DNA of 64,000 nt from Celeribacter sp. HF31 (GTDB taxonomy: Bacteria; Pseudomonadota; Alphaproteobacteria; Rhodobacterales; Rhodobacteraceae). A program made the position numbers and the translations under genes. Location: assembly GCF_011806455.1 (NCBI RefSeq), contig NZ_JAATOT010000007.1, positions 62,001 to 126,000 of the forward strand, in the 5' to 3' direction. A model generated the notes under the pieces. It saw only the letters and a list, made by a program, of their open reading frames with translations, had not been told where the DNA came from and ran no database searches. Shown here piece after piece: positions 8,765 through 17,116 of this stretch. Each line of letters opens with the position of its first letter. Positions within the stretch are counted from its first letter, which is position 1.

Positions 8765-9643
8765 TTATTGACCGCCGCCCAGCTGGTGGACGTAGAGCGC
8801 GGCTGCGTTCACTTCGGCTTGCGACAGACGCTGACCCCAGGCCGGCATCACGCCGAAACGGGCGTAGTAAACCGTCTCGTAGACCGTGTCGTGATCGCCA
8901 CCGTAGAGCCAGATGGCGTCGGTCAGGTTCGGCGCACCTTGGTAGATGTCGCCTGTGCCGTCTTCGCCATGGCAGGACGAACAGTTGATCTCGAACACTT
9001 CTGCGCCAGCAGAGGCGAGATCGACATCATATGTCCCGCCCACGAGGTTGGTGCCATCGCCTTCGGGATCGGACAGGGACATGGCAAAGGCCACGACCTG
9101 ATCGATTTCCTCTTCGGTCAGCAACTCGTCGGCGCCGAATTTCGGCATTTCGGAGTAGCGGGCCTCATCGGTTTCGTTACGAACACCGTGCTGCACGGTA
9201 TAGGCAACTTCGTCGATGGTGCCGCCCCAAAGCCAGTCGTTGTCCAACAGGTTCGGGTAGCCAACGTTACCGGCGGCACCGGAACCGTGACACTGCGAAC
9301 AGTTGGCCCGGAACACGGCAGCGCCCATGTTCACACCGTAGTTGTGCACATCGGAACCGACCTCGATCGTCGTGATATCGGCTGCGGCCAGTTCGGCGTT
9401 CACGGCCGCGTTCATCTCCTCGAAAGAGGCGATTTTGTCGGCCACCTGGGCCCGAGTGGACCAGCCGAGCACCCCGGCAGTGGCGCCTTTGACCAGCGGC
9501 CATGCGGGCATGGCGATGGTGTAGGCAATGCCCCAGACGATACAGATGTACCAGATGATCAGCCACCAGCGCGGGAGCGGGTTGTTGAGTTCCTCAATAC
9601 CGTCCCACGAGTGGCCTGTGGTTTCCACGTCTTTCTTGCTCAT
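8765..9643 (-). CDS. ccoP: cbb3-type cytochrome c oxidase subunit III, dihaem (CcoP)
   Basis: Membrane-anchored dihaem cytochrome c of 292 residues. A short cytoplasmic N-terminus (NPLPRWW) leads into a TM helix at about 27-48. Two c-type haem motifs follow, CSQCH at 115-119 and CSSCH at 221-225, with axial Met in SEMPKFG (166) and GVMPAWG (266). CcoP passes electrons from soluble or membrane cytochromes to CcoO and the catalytic subunit. Its ATG overlaps the ccoQ stop (ATGA), and a good terminator follows the gene. Confidence 0.96.
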   Translation of the reverse strand: MSKKDVETTGHSWDGIEELNNPLPRWWLIIWYICIVWGIAYTIAMPAWPLVKGATAGVLGWSTRAQVADKIASFEEMNAAVNAELAAADITTIEVGSDVHNYGVNMGAAVFRANCSQCHGSGAAGNVGYPNLLDNDWLWGGTIDEVAYTVQHGVRNETDEARYSEMPKFGADELLTEEEIDQVVAFAMSLSDPEGDGTNLVGGTYDVDLASAGAEVFEINCSSCHGEDGTGDIYQGAPNLTDAIWLYGGDHDTVYETVYYARFGVMPAWGQRLSQAEVNAAALYVHQLGGGQ

Positions 9644-9819
9644 GTCCTCGCCTCCTTTTCGGCGGGTTTGTCTTCATGCCGGAAGATGATGTCGGCCGTG
9701 TCACGATGTTCCTTGCGCGAGCCCGGACGAAACGCCCAGAACACGACGCCCATAAAGAACATGAACATGGCCAAAAGCACCCAGCTGTCGGCAAATTCGC
9801 GAAGGATGTGATAATCCAT
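9640..9819 (-). CDS. ccoQ: cbb3-type oxidase small subunit IV (CcoQ)
   Basis: A 59-residue protein read from the reverse strand. It begins MDYHILREFADSWVLLAMFM, has one TM helix (about 13-30), then FWAFRPGSRKEHRDTADIIF, the conserved W-x-[FY]-x-P-x-x-[KR] region of CcoQ, and a charged cytoplasmic tail. CcoQ is not catalytic but stabilises the complex. It lies between ccoO (12 bp) and ccoP (ATGA overlap). Confidence 0.93.
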   Translation of the reverse strand: MDYHILREFADSWVLLAMFMFFMGVVFWAFRPGSRKEHRDTADIIFRHEDKPAEKEART

Positions 9820-9831
9820 CTCATCAGCTCC

Positions 9832-10557
9832 TTAGCGAGACGCGTCGGGCGTGAAGGTCGAGAAATCGACCAGCGTTCCGAGCATCTGCATGTAGGCGAT
9901 AAGGGCATCCATTTCCGTGATTCCGTCCTGACCGTCGAAGTTTGACACGACAGCGCCGGGGTAGCGTTCCAGAAGGCCATCAGTGTCGGCCCACGGGTCA
10001 GCTTGCGCTTCGAAATCTTCCTTCGCGACCTCGATCATCTCGTCGGTGTAAGGCACACCCACGATGCGATGCGTGGACATCAGATCCTCGATATACTCGG
10101 GCTCGATGTAGCGGTCGGCGAGGAACCCGTATTTCGGCATAACCGATTCCGGTACCACGGATTGCGGGTTGGTGAGGTGATCCACATGCCAGGCGTCCGA
10201 ATAGCGACCGCCCACACGGGCAAGGTCGGGTCCGGTCCGCTTGGAGCCCCACTGGAACGGGTGATCGTATTTCGATTCCGCTGCCAGCGAGTAGTGACCG
10301 TAACGTTCCACCTCGTCACGCATCGGGCGGATCATCTGCGAGTGACAGACATAGCAGCCTTCCCGCACATAGATTTCCCGACCGGTGAGCTCCAGCGGGG
10401 AGTAGGGGCGCACGCCCTCTACATCCTCGATGGTGTTTTCCAGGTAGAACAGCGGAGCGATCTCGACGATCCCGCCCACGGTGACGACCAGAAGGGCGCC
10501 AACCATGAGAAGCGTTCCGTTGGTTTCGATGATCTTATGCTTATCAATGAGAGCCAT
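9832..10557 (-). CDS. ccoO: cbb3-type cytochrome c oxidase subunit II, monohaem (CcoO)
   Basis: Monohaem cytochrome c subunit of 241 residues with an N-terminal TM anchor at about 14-36 and a periplasmic haem domain. The haem motif is CYVCH at 68-72 followed by [10 protein letters not shown], which is characteristic of FixO/CcoO; the axial Met is expected in [11 protein letters not shown]. It accepts electrons from CcoP and passes them to haem b in CcoN. It lies 15 bp after ccoN and 12 bp before ccoQ, and all four structural genes form one operon. Confidence 0.96.
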   Translation of the reverse strand: MALIDKHKIIETNGTLLMVGALLVVTVGGIVEIAPLFYLENTIEDVEGVRPYSPLELTGREIYVREGCYVCHSQMIRPMRDEVERYGHYSLAAESKYDHPFQWGSKRTGPDLARVGGRYSDAWHVDHLTNPQSVVPESVMPKYGFLADRYIEPEYIEDLMSTHRIVGVPYTDEMIEVAKEDFEAQADPWADTDGLLERYPGAVVSNFDGQDGITEMDALIAYMQMLGTLVDFSTFTPDASR

Positions 10558-10572
10558 ATTCGAAACCCTCCC

Positions 10573-12168
10573 TTATTCGGCCGGCACGGCAGCAGCTTCG
10601 TCCGCTTTCACGGGGCTGCGACGCACGGTCATGACGAGGTTGTAGCACATGATGATCGCACCGGTGAGGTAGAGCACCCCGCCCAAAGCACGCACCACAT
10701 ACATCGGATGCTTGGCGGACACGGTGTCGGCAAAGGCGTTCACGAGGAAGCCCTGGCTGTCGACTTCGCGCCACATCAGGCCTTCCATGATGCCCGTGAC
10801 CCACATCGACGCGGCGTAGAGCACGATGCCGATGGTGGCGAGCCAGAAGTGCCAGGACACGAGACCGAGAGAGTAGAGACGCTCACGGTTCCACAGACGC
10901 GGCACGAGGAAATAGAGAGCCCCGAAGGTGATCATGCCGTTCCAGCCCAGAGCACCGGAGTGCACGTGACCGATGGTCCAGTCGGTGTAGTGAGACAGCG
11001 AGTTCACGGCCCGGATCGACATCATCGGACCTTCAAAGGTCGACATGCCGTAGAAGCCCACGGAAATCACCATCATACGGATCACCGGATCGGTGCGTAG
11101 TTTGTCCCAGGCGCCCGAGAGCGTCATCAGGCCGTTGATCATGCCGCCCCAGGAGGGCATCCAGAGGATCACGGAGAACACCATGCCCAGCGTCGAAGCC
11201 CAGTCGGGCAGCGCGGTGTAGTGCAGGTGGTGCGGACCGGCCCAGATGTAGATGAAGATCAGCGCCCAGAAGTGGATGATCGACAGCTTGTAGGAGAACA
11301 CCGGGCGTTCGGCTTGTTTCGGCACGAAGTAGTACATCATGCCCAGGAAGCCTGCGGTCAGGAAGAAGCCCACGGCGTTGTGGCCGTACCACCACTGCGT
11401 CATCGCGTCCTGAACACCGGACATCACCATGACCGAGCGCGAGCCCAGGATCGAGATCGGAATCGCCAGGTTGTTGACGATGTGCAGCATCGCGATGGTG
11501 ATGATGAAGGACAGGTAAAACCAGTTGGCGACGTAGATGTGCTTTTCTTTGCGCTTAAAGATCGTGCCCATGAAGGCCAGCAGATAAGCCACCCAAACGA
11601 TGGTCAGCCACAGGTCGATGTACCATTCCGGCTCAGCGTATTCTTTCGACTGGGTCACCCCCATCAGGTAGCCGGTTGCGGCCAGCACGATGAAAAGGTT
11701 GTAGCCCCAGAACACGAACCAACCGAGGTTGCCGCCCCAAAGACGCGCCGCCGAGGTGCGCTGCACCACGTAGAAGGAGGACGCGATCAAGGCGTTGCCG
11801 CCAAAGGCGAAAATCACCGCGGAGGTGTGCAGCGGGCGCAGACGCCCGAAGTTGCCGTGACCCTGCAGGAACTCAAAGTTCAACTGCGGGAAAGCAAGCT
11901 GGAAGGCAATGAACGTCCCCGCGAGGAAGCCCACAACGCCCCAGCCGGCGGTGGCGATGACACCGGCGCGCACAACGCCGTCAAGATAGCCGGTCGGAGC
12001 CGGTTTGACGTCACCCGTCGTGCGCAGGGTGTAGATAAAAGTGATGGCTGCTGCGGCCATAAAGATGAGCGCGTGCACCTGATAGGCAAAATCACGCCCG
12101 TAGTTTGCGGCAAGGCCGAAGAGAATCACGGCGATCCCCAGCACTGCCAGCTTGATATAGTTCCACAT
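10573..12168 (-). CDS. ccoN: cbb3-type cytochrome c oxidase subunit I (CcoN)
   Basis: Catalytic haem-copper oxidase subunit of 531 residues with about twelve TM helices. Recognisable family segments include [19 protein letters not shown] (low-spin haem ligand helix), the metal-ligand stretch [15 protein letters not shown] with the CuB histidine pair, and [12 protein letters not shown] near the high-spin haem. It reduces O2 to water with high affinity and pumps protons. It is the first gene of ccoNOQP. The ATG at 12168 follows a GGGACG-type site, and an FNR box is centred 113 bp upstream. Confidence 0.96.
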   Translation of the reverse strand: MWNYIKLAVLGIAVILFGLAANYGRDFAYQVHALIFMAAAAITFIYTLRTTGDVKPAPTGYLDGVVRAGVIATAGWGVVGFLAGTFIAFQLAFPQLNFEFLQGHGNFGRLRPLHTSAVIFAFGGNALIASSFYVVQRTSAARLWGGNLGWFVFWGYNLFIVLAATGYLMGVTQSKEYAEPEWYIDLWLTIVWVAYLLAFMGTIFKRKEKHIYVANWFYLSFIITIAMLHIVNNLAIPISILGSRSVMVMSGVQDAMTQWWYGHNAVGFFLTAGFLGMMYYFVPKQAERPVFSYKLSIIHFWALIFIYIWAGPHHLHYTALPDWASTLGMVFSVILWMPSWGGMINGLMTLSGAWDKLRTDPVIRMMVISVGFYGMSTFEGPMMSIRAVNSLSHYTDWTIGHVHSGALGWNGMITFGALYFLVPRLWNRERLYSLGLVSWHFWLATIGIVLYAASMWVTGIMEGLMWREVDSQGFLVNAFADTVSAKHPMYVVRALGGVLYLTGAIIMCYNLVMTVRRSPVKADEAAAVPAE

Positions 12169-12274
12169 GTTGCGTCCCTTCGTTCATTCGCCCTGTTCTT
12201 TGGGCATAGTCGTCCCGCGTTCGACCCACGGGTGCCGACAGTGAGCGGTTTGTCTCACATCTCTGTGACCAGCC

Positions 12275-12288
12275 TTGATCTGAGTCAA
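12275..12288. promoter_or_regulatory. FNR/FnrL binding site upstream of ccoN
   Basis: TTGATCTGAGTCAA, matching the FNR consensus with one deviation in the distal half (GTCAA). Its centre is 113 bp from the ccoN start. Class II spacing would put +1 near 12240, but the -10 then reads CAAACC, which is weak. It is identical to the box between fnrL and hemN. Confidence 0.85.
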
Positions 12289-12456
12289 AACACTCACATT
12301 TACAATTTTTCTGCGTTAAATTCCCAGTCTCTCTCTGTCGAACCGCGATGATCCGTCGCAGCCCCTATTCGCATGGCAATTCTGCCCTCTCTCAGCCATT
12401 TCACAAAGGCAAAATGCAACCCTCACGTGCACAAATCGTAAAGAGCGGCATTTTTG

Positions 12457-12470
12457 TTGATCTCAATCAA
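12457..12470. promoter_or_regulatory. FNR/FnrL binding site upstream of the universal stress gene
   Basis: TTGATCTCAATCAA, a perfect TTGAT-N4-ATCAA match. Class II spacing predicts +1 at about 12505, with CATGAT at 12493-12498 as the -10 (four of six consensus bases). This supports the downstream translation start at 12536. Confidence 0.9.
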
Positions 12471-12535
12471 TGCGATAATCAATGGATAGACTCATGATCT
12501 GTTCAGAAACGATAGATACGCGAATGGAGGCGGAC

Positions 12536-13375
12536 ATGCCCTTCAAGACCATCACAACCATCATGTGCAACATGGAAGCCGACCGTCACGCTCTCGATGC
12601 GGCGGTGGCTCTGGCCCGACGCGAAGAGGGACATCTCGACGTGATTTGCCTCGGCCTCGACCGGACCCAGCCGGGCTTTTATTACGCTGGCACCAACGCC
12701 ATGGCTTTGCAGGACAACCTGCAACAGGCGCAGGCCGACAGCAAAAAAATCGAAGAGGAGGTCAAGGAGTACCTCAAAGCCGAGGAAATCCCCTGGGTCA
12801 CCAACCCGGTGACAGCCCAGATGGCTGGCCTGACACCGCAGCTTGCGCATTACCTGCGCTTCTCCGATGTGGTCGTCCTGCCCCGCCCCTATGGCGCCGG
12901 TCGCGGGCATGAACACGAAGAGATTCTCGAAGCCGCGCTCTTCTCCGGCCATGTGCCCGTGCTCGTCGTCCCCGATGGCGTGAATGTGCCTGACAAGATC
13001 GACCGTGTGGTCGTCGCTTGGAACGAAAGCGCCGAAGCTCTTGGTGCTGTGCGCTCGGCTCTGCCGATCCTGCAAAAGGCCGATCTGGTGGACATCACCA
13101 TCATCGACCCGCCGCAACACGGCCCCGACCGCTCCGATCCGGGTGGCTCTCTGTGCCAGATGCTCGTGCGTCACGGCGTGCGTGCCGAGGTTTCCGTTCT
13201 GGCCAAAACCATGCCCCGCGTCTCCGACGTGTTGATGCGTCAACTGACCGACAAGGATGCCGATATGCTGGTGATGGGGGCCTATGGCCATTCGCGGTTC
13301 CGCGAATCCATCTTGGGTGGCGCAACCCGGCACATGCTTGAGCTTGCCGAGCTACCGGTGCTGATGTCGCACTGA
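12536..13375 (+). CDS. Universal stress protein, tandem-domain type
   Basis: Cytoplasmic protein of 279 residues with two UspA-like halves. The second half ends with DMLVMGAYGHSRFRESILGGATRHML, which contains the G-x-x-G-H-S-R...G-x-x-x nucleotide-binding loop of ATP-binding UspA proteins; the first half has a weaker version. The start is ATG 12536, with GGAGG five bases upstream; the frame is open back to 12482, but that start lies upstream of the predicted transcript start. The FNR box makes low-oxygen induction likely. A strong terminator follows. Such genes commonly accompany fnrL and cco loci in Rhodobacterales, but the exact role is unknown. Confidence 0.87.
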   Translation: MPFKTITTIMCNMEADRHALDAAVALARREEGHLDVICLGLDRTQPGFYYAGTNAMALQDNLQQAQADSKKIEEEVKEYLKAEEIPWVTNPVTAQMAGLTPQLAHYLRFSDVVVLPRPYGAGRGHEHEEILEAALFSGHVPVLVVPDGVNVPDKIDRVVVAWNESAEALGAVRSALPILQKADLVDITIIDPPQHGPDRSDPGGSLCQMLVRHGVRAEVSVLAKTMPRVSDVLMRQLTDKDADMLVMGAYGHSRFRESILGGATRHMLELAELPVLMSH

Positions 13376-13394
13376 CATCTCATTGATCAAAAAG

Positions 13395-13421
13395 AAAAAC
13401 GCGCCTCAGGGCGCGTTTTTT
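13395..13421. terminator. Bidirectional terminator between usp and fnrL
   Basis: AAAAACGCGCC, loop TCAG, then GGCGCGTTTTTT. It has a G+C-rich stem and T-runs on both strands, so it can serve the convergent usp and fnrL genes. Confidence 0.88.
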
Positions 13422-13444
13422 CATGCTTTTCTATCGATCTGATT

Positions 13445-14185
13445 TCAGATCATCAAACCGCCGTCGGTGTCGTCGCCGGTTTCGATCTGAAGCCGGTCGT
13501 AATCCGGAATCACCACCTTGCGTTTGCCCTCAAGTGTGATCACCCCATCGCGTTTCAGCGCGGAAATCTGTCGCGACACGGTTTCCAGCGTCAGCCCGAG
13601 ATAATCCGCCATCGCCTCCCGCGTCAGCGGCAGTTCGAAATCCATGCCGTCGCCCGCCGTGGTCAGCTCAAGCGAGGCTTCACGCCGCGCGATAATGGCC
13701 AGCAGAGAGGCAATCTTTTCCCGCGCCGTCTTGCGCCCGAGAATCAACATCCACTCCCGCGCCGCATCCAATTCGTCGAGCGTCATTTCCAAGAGGCGCT
13801 GACTGACATGCGGCGTACGCAGCATCATCTGCTCAAAGGGTTTGCGGCGGAAACAGCACAGCGTCAGATTGGACACCGCGACCACGTCATACGGCGCCGC
13901 ATCGCGCCCCGGACGCCCGAGGAAATCCGACGGCAGCAACAGCCCCACCATCTGGGTCCGCCCATCTTCCATCGCCTGGCTGAGGGACGCCACACCGGTC
14001 ACCACAGAGGCCACGAAGTCCATCCGGTCACCGGACCAGACGATCGGCTGGCCCGCCTCATAGGAGCGATAATATTTGATCGCATCCAGTTCCTCGAGCT
14101 CATCAACGTCGCACCGCGCACACACGGCCCGGTGGCGGATCGGGCAGGAACCGCATTCTTTGTGGTTAAATGTCATGTCGCTCAT
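13445..14185 (-). CDS. fnrL: Oxygen-sensing transcriptional regulator FnrL (CRP/FNR family)
   Basis: A 246-residue FNR-type regulator. The N-terminus carries C11, C14, C22 and C25, and an internal pair C110/C111 lies in LTLCCF; these supply the four ligands of an oxygen-labile 4Fe-4S cluster. A cNMP-fold sensor is followed by a dimerisation helix near 130-155 and a winged HTH, EAMADYLGLTLETVSRQISAL, whose E-x-x-SR recognition pattern matches TTGAT half-sites. It should activate ccoN, ccoG, usp and hemN at low oxygen. The ATG at 14185 is used; an in-frame ATG three codons in is possible. A box 24 bp upstream of its start suggests autoregulation. Confidence 0.94.
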   Translation of the reverse strand: MSDMTFNHKECGSCPIRHRAVCARCDVDELEELDAIKYYRSYEAGQPIVWSGDRMDFVASVVTGVASLSQAMEDGRTQMVGLLLPSDFLGRPGRDAAPYDVVAVSNLTLCCFRRKPFEQMMLRTPHVSQRLLEMTLDELDAAREWMLILGRKTAREKIASLLAIIARREASLELTTAGDGMDFELPLTREAMADYLGLTLETVSRQISALKRDGVITLEGKRKVVIPDYDRLQIETGDDTDGGLMI

Positions 14186-14202
14186 TCGTGCGCTCGCAAT
14201 TC

Positions 14203-14216
14203 TTGATCTGAGTCAA
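14203..14216. promoter_or_regulatory. FNR/FnrL binding site between fnrL and hemN
   Basis: TTGATCTGAGTCAA, identical to the ccoN box. It is centred 24 bp from the fnrL start and 42 bp from the hemN start in the divergent intergenic region. At these distances it cannot be a classical -41.5 activator site for fnrL, so it is likely a repressor site there. For hemN it would imply an extremely short or absent leader. Confidence 0.85.
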
Positions 14217-14251
14217 TGCACCAGACCTATGATTCACTAGAGCGTATCCCT

Positions 14252-15607
14252 ATGAACAAACACACGCAACTCCGCAAGCTCGGCCTCTTCGATGCCCGTG
14301 TGCCTCGGTACACGAGCTATCCGACAGCGCCGCATTTTGGCAACACAACCTCTGCGGAGGATGTGCAAGGCTGGCTGAATTCCCTGAATTCTGCACAGCC
14401 AATCTCGCTATACGTGCATGTGCCCTTCTGTCGGCGCCTCTGCTGGTTCTGCGCCTGCCGCACGCAGGGCACGAGCACAGCGGGCCCCGTGGCCACCTAT
14501 GTCGAGACGCTCAAGGCGGAATTGGCGCTGATCAAGGCGCAGCTTCCCGAGGGCATTGAAATCGGCCACCTGCATTGGGGCGGCGGCACGCCGACGCTTT
14601 TGGAGGCCGAGATGATCGCGGACCTTTCCGCCGCGATCCGCGATGTGGCGCCTTTCGCGCAGGACTATGAGTTCTCCGTCGAGGTCGACCCGAACGAGAT
14701 CGACGACGCGCGTCTCGATGCGCTGGCCGAGGCGGGCATGAACCGCGCCTCCATCGGCGTGCAGGATTTCGACCCGCAAATTCAGGAAACCATCGGTCGC
14801 ATCCAGTCCTATGAGACGACGAAAGCCGCCGTCGACGGCCTGCGCGCGCGGGGCATCCGGTCCTTGAACGCCGATATTCTCTATGGCCTGCCCGGTCAAA
14901 ACCCTGAGAAAATCTCCGAAAGCGTTCAGAAACTTCTGTCGCTCTCACCCGACCGCGTGGCGCTTTTCGGCTACGCCCATGTGCCGTGGATGGCCCGGCG
15001 TCAGAACATGATCCCGACCGACGCGTTGCCGACGCCCGAGGAGCGGCTTGAGCTGTTCAACATCGCGCGCGAGCTGTTTGTCTGGGACGATTACGCCGAG
15101 ATCGGCATCGACCATTTCGCCAAGAAAGGCGACGGGCTTGAGGTCGCACTTCGCACCGGCAAGCTGCGCCGCAATTTCCAAGGCTACACGGACGACAAAT
15201 GTCCCACCATGGTGGGCGTCGGCGCGTCCTCGATTGCGAAATACCCGCAAGGCTATGCGCAGAACCAGCCGTCGACCTCGAAATATCAGGCCGAGGTGCG
15301 CGCCGGAAATCTGCCCATCGCAAAAGGCCATGTCTTTAGCCAAGAGGATCATTTGCGCGGTCGGATCATCGAGGCCTTGATGTGCGACTTCCGCGTCGAA
15401 GCCGCAGAGTTGGCGCAAGATTTCGGCCTGACGCAAGACGCCTTCAACGGCTTCGCCATGGGCGTGCAGGACGCCTTCCCCGAGATGCTCGACATCTCGC
15501 CAGAGCGCATCGTCATTCGCGAAGAGGCCCGGCCACTCACCCGCATGATCGCCCGGCATTTCGATGCCTACGACATGACTCAGGCGCAGCATTCCTCGGC
15601 GGTTTGA
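14252..15607 (+). CDS. hemN: Oxygen-independent coproporphyrinogen III dehydrogenase HemN
   Basis: Radical-SAM enzyme of 451 residues that oxidatively decarboxylates coproporphyrinogen III to protoporphyrinogen IX without oxygen. The cluster motif reads HVPFCRRLCWFCAC, giving C60, C64 and C67 as cluster ligands plus C69, the fourth cysteine that separates true HemN from HemW-like homologues. The SAM-binding GGGTP and the C-terminal HemN domain are present. The start is ATG 14252: an in-frame ATG at 14216 overlaps the FNR box and is unlikely to be transcribed. No clear ribosome site precedes either ATG. A terminator follows the stop. Confidence 0.94.
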   Translation: MNKHTQLRKLGLFDARVPRYTSYPTAPHFGNTTSAEDVQGWLNSLNSAQPISLYVHVPFCRRLCWFCACRTQGTSTAGPVATYVETLKAELALIKAQLPEGIEIGHLHWGGGTPTLLEAEMIADLSAAIRDVAPFAQDYEFSVEVDPNEIDDARLDALAEAGMNRASIGVQDFDPQIQETIGRIQSYETTKAAVDGLRARGIRSLNADILYGLPGQNPEKISESVQKLLSLSPDRVALFGYAHVPWMARRQNMIPTDALPTPEERLELFNIARELFVWDDYAEIGIDHFAKKGDGLEVALRTGKLRRNFQGYTDDKCPTMVGVGASSIAKYPQGYAQNQPSTSKYQAEVRAGNLPIAKGHVFSQEDHLRGRIIEALMCDFRVEAAELAQDFGLTQDAFNGFAMGVQDAFPEMLDISPERIVIREEARPLTRMIARHFDAYDMTQAQHSSAV

Positions 15608-15627
15608 CCCCCGTTCACTCCCCGTTC

Positions 15628-15654
15628 AAAGACCCGCTTATGGCGGGTCTTTTT
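15628..15654 (+). terminator. Terminator after hemN
   Basis: AAAGACCCGC, short loop, GCGGGTCTTTTT, about 20 bp after the hemN stop. Confidence 0.85.
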
Positions 15655-15718
15655 ATGTCCGCCCCTTGCCTTCGCCCCTGAATTACAGGACACCCGGCAG
15701 AGCAAACGGAGACCAACC

Positions 15719-17113
15719 ATGGACATTCTTTCCCGCCTCAAAGCGATCACGCCCTATGTGCTCACGGGCGAAGACGCACTGCCCTATGGTCGCGATTGGG
15801 TCGGGAAATACGAGACCGCGCCGCTCGCCGTGGTGCGCCCCGGCGCGACCGAAGAGGTCTCCGCTATTTTGACCCTTTGCCATGAGACCGACACGCCCGT
15901 GGTGCCGATGGGCGGCAACACCGGGCTGACCGGCGCCACCGCTGCGGAGGGCGCCTTGGTCCTGTCCCTCGACCGGATGCAAACCATCCGCGAGATTCGT
16001 CCCGAGGCGCGCCTTGCCGTGGTCGAGGCCGGTGTGATCCTGCAGAACCTGCACGAGGCCACCGCCGAGCATGGCCTGACCTACCCGATGACCTTCGGCG
16101 CGAAAGGCTCCGCGCGGATCGGCGGCACATTGGCAACCAATGCGGGTGGCTCCAACGTGCTGCGCTATGGCAACACCCGCGATCTCTGCCTCGGCATTGA
16201 GGTTGTCTTGGCCGACGGACGTGTGCTCGATCTCATGAGCGAGCTGCACAAGGACAATTCGGGCTACGACCTGCGCGATCTGATCATCGGCTCCGAAGGC
16301 ACGCTGGGCGTGATCAGCGCCGCCGTGGTAAAACTCGCGCCCCTGCCCCTGGCCTATGCCTCCGCCATGGTCACCGTGCCGGATCTCTCCGCCGCGCTCG
16401 ATCTTTTGAACGCACTGCAAACCCGCACGGGCGGGATGGTCGAGGCGTTTGAGTATATGCCGCGCGACTATATGGCGAATTTGAAACGCTTCCGCGCCGA
16501 CCTGACCCCGCCTTTGGGGCATAATCAGGACCACACGATTTTCCTGGAAGTTGCCTCGACCATGGCGCGCGACTGCACCCCCGATGAGACCGGCCAACTG
16601 CCGCTCTCCGCGCATCTCGAAGAGACGCTGGGCGAGATGTTCGAAGAGGGTCTGGTGCTCGACGCGGCGCTGGCACAGAGCGAGGCGCAACGCCGCCTGA
16701 TGTGGGAGATCCGCGAAGCGGCGGCGGAAATATCGGTGGCGATCAAGCCGGTGGTGATCAACGATCTCTGCCTGCCTCTGGATCAGATCGAGAGCTTCCT
16801 GAGTCGCGCCAAGACCACGCTCAGCGCGCTTGATCCCGGCTTTGGCACCTGCGTCGTGGCCCATCTGGGCGATGGCAACATTCATTACACGGTCTATCCG
16901 AGCGCGCCTGATCTTGCCGATCCGCTGATGGAAGCGGTGGAGGACATCGTGAAAGACATGCGCGGCAGCTTCTCCGCTGAACATGGCATCGGGCTGTCGA
17001 AACTGCCGTCGATGCGGCGGCGCAAGGACCCGGTGGCTTTGGAGATGATGCGCGCAGTGAAGGCGGCCTTCGATCCGAAGGGAATTTTGAACCCCGGAAA
17101 AACGCTGCCCTAA
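15719..17113 (+). CDS. FAD-linked oxidase, D-2-hydroxyacid dehydrogenase (GlcD/D2HGDH family)
   Basis: Flavoprotein of 464 residues. A PCMH-type FAD-binding domain contains VVPMGGNTGLTGA (about 60-75) and SARIGGTLATNAGGSN (about 132-147). The cap and C-terminal domain carry VVAHLGDGNIHYTVYP (metal- and substrate-binding histidines) and SAEHGIGLSK. These are shared by D-lactate, glycolate (GlcD) and D-2-hydroxyglutarate dehydrogenases; single-gene context without glcE/glcF favours the D-2-hydroxyglutarate/D-lactate type. It stands alone, preceded by the hemN terminator and 3 bp from the convergent hemC gene. The substrate is not determined by the sequence. Confidence 0.85.
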   Translation: MDILSRLKAITPYVLTGEDALPYGRDWVGKYETAPLAVVRPGATEEVSAILTLCHETDTPVVPMGGNTGLTGATAAEGALVLSLDRMQTIREIRPEARLAVVEAGVILQNLHEATAEHGLTYPMTFGAKGSARIGGTLATNAGGSNVLRYGNTRDLCLGIEVVLADGRVLDLMSELHKDNSGYDLRDLIIGSEGTLGVISAAVVKLAPLPLAYASAMVTVPDLSAALDLLNALQTRTGGMVEAFEYMPRDYMANLKRFRADLTPPLGHNQDHTIFLEVASTMARDCTPDETGQLPLSAHLEETLGEMFEEGLVLDAALAQSEAQRRLMWEIREAAAEISVAIKPVVINDLCLPLDQIESFLSRAKTTLSALDPGFGTCVVAHLGDGNIHYTVYPSAPDLADPLMEAVEDIVKDMRGSFSAEHGIGLSKLPSMRRRKDPVALEMMRAVKAAFDPKGILNPGKTLP

Positions 17114-17116
17114 GCG

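Larger units (their letters stand above)
12169..12535. other. Divergent ccoN / usp regulatory region
   Basis: 367 bp without a gene, separating the minus-strand ccoNOQP operon from the plus-strand stress-protein gene. It holds two FNR boxes (12275-12288 and 12457-12470), one per direction, and AT-rich stretches around 12295-12330 and 12440-12500. Apart from the boxes and the -10 for usp I see no other defined site. Confidence 0.7.

Noticed and set aside
12482-12535. Upstream extension of the universal stress protein (18 codons)
   Set aside because: The extension begins only 12 bp after the FNR box, upstream of the predicted transcript start, and lacks a ribosome site; ATG 12536 has GGAGG.
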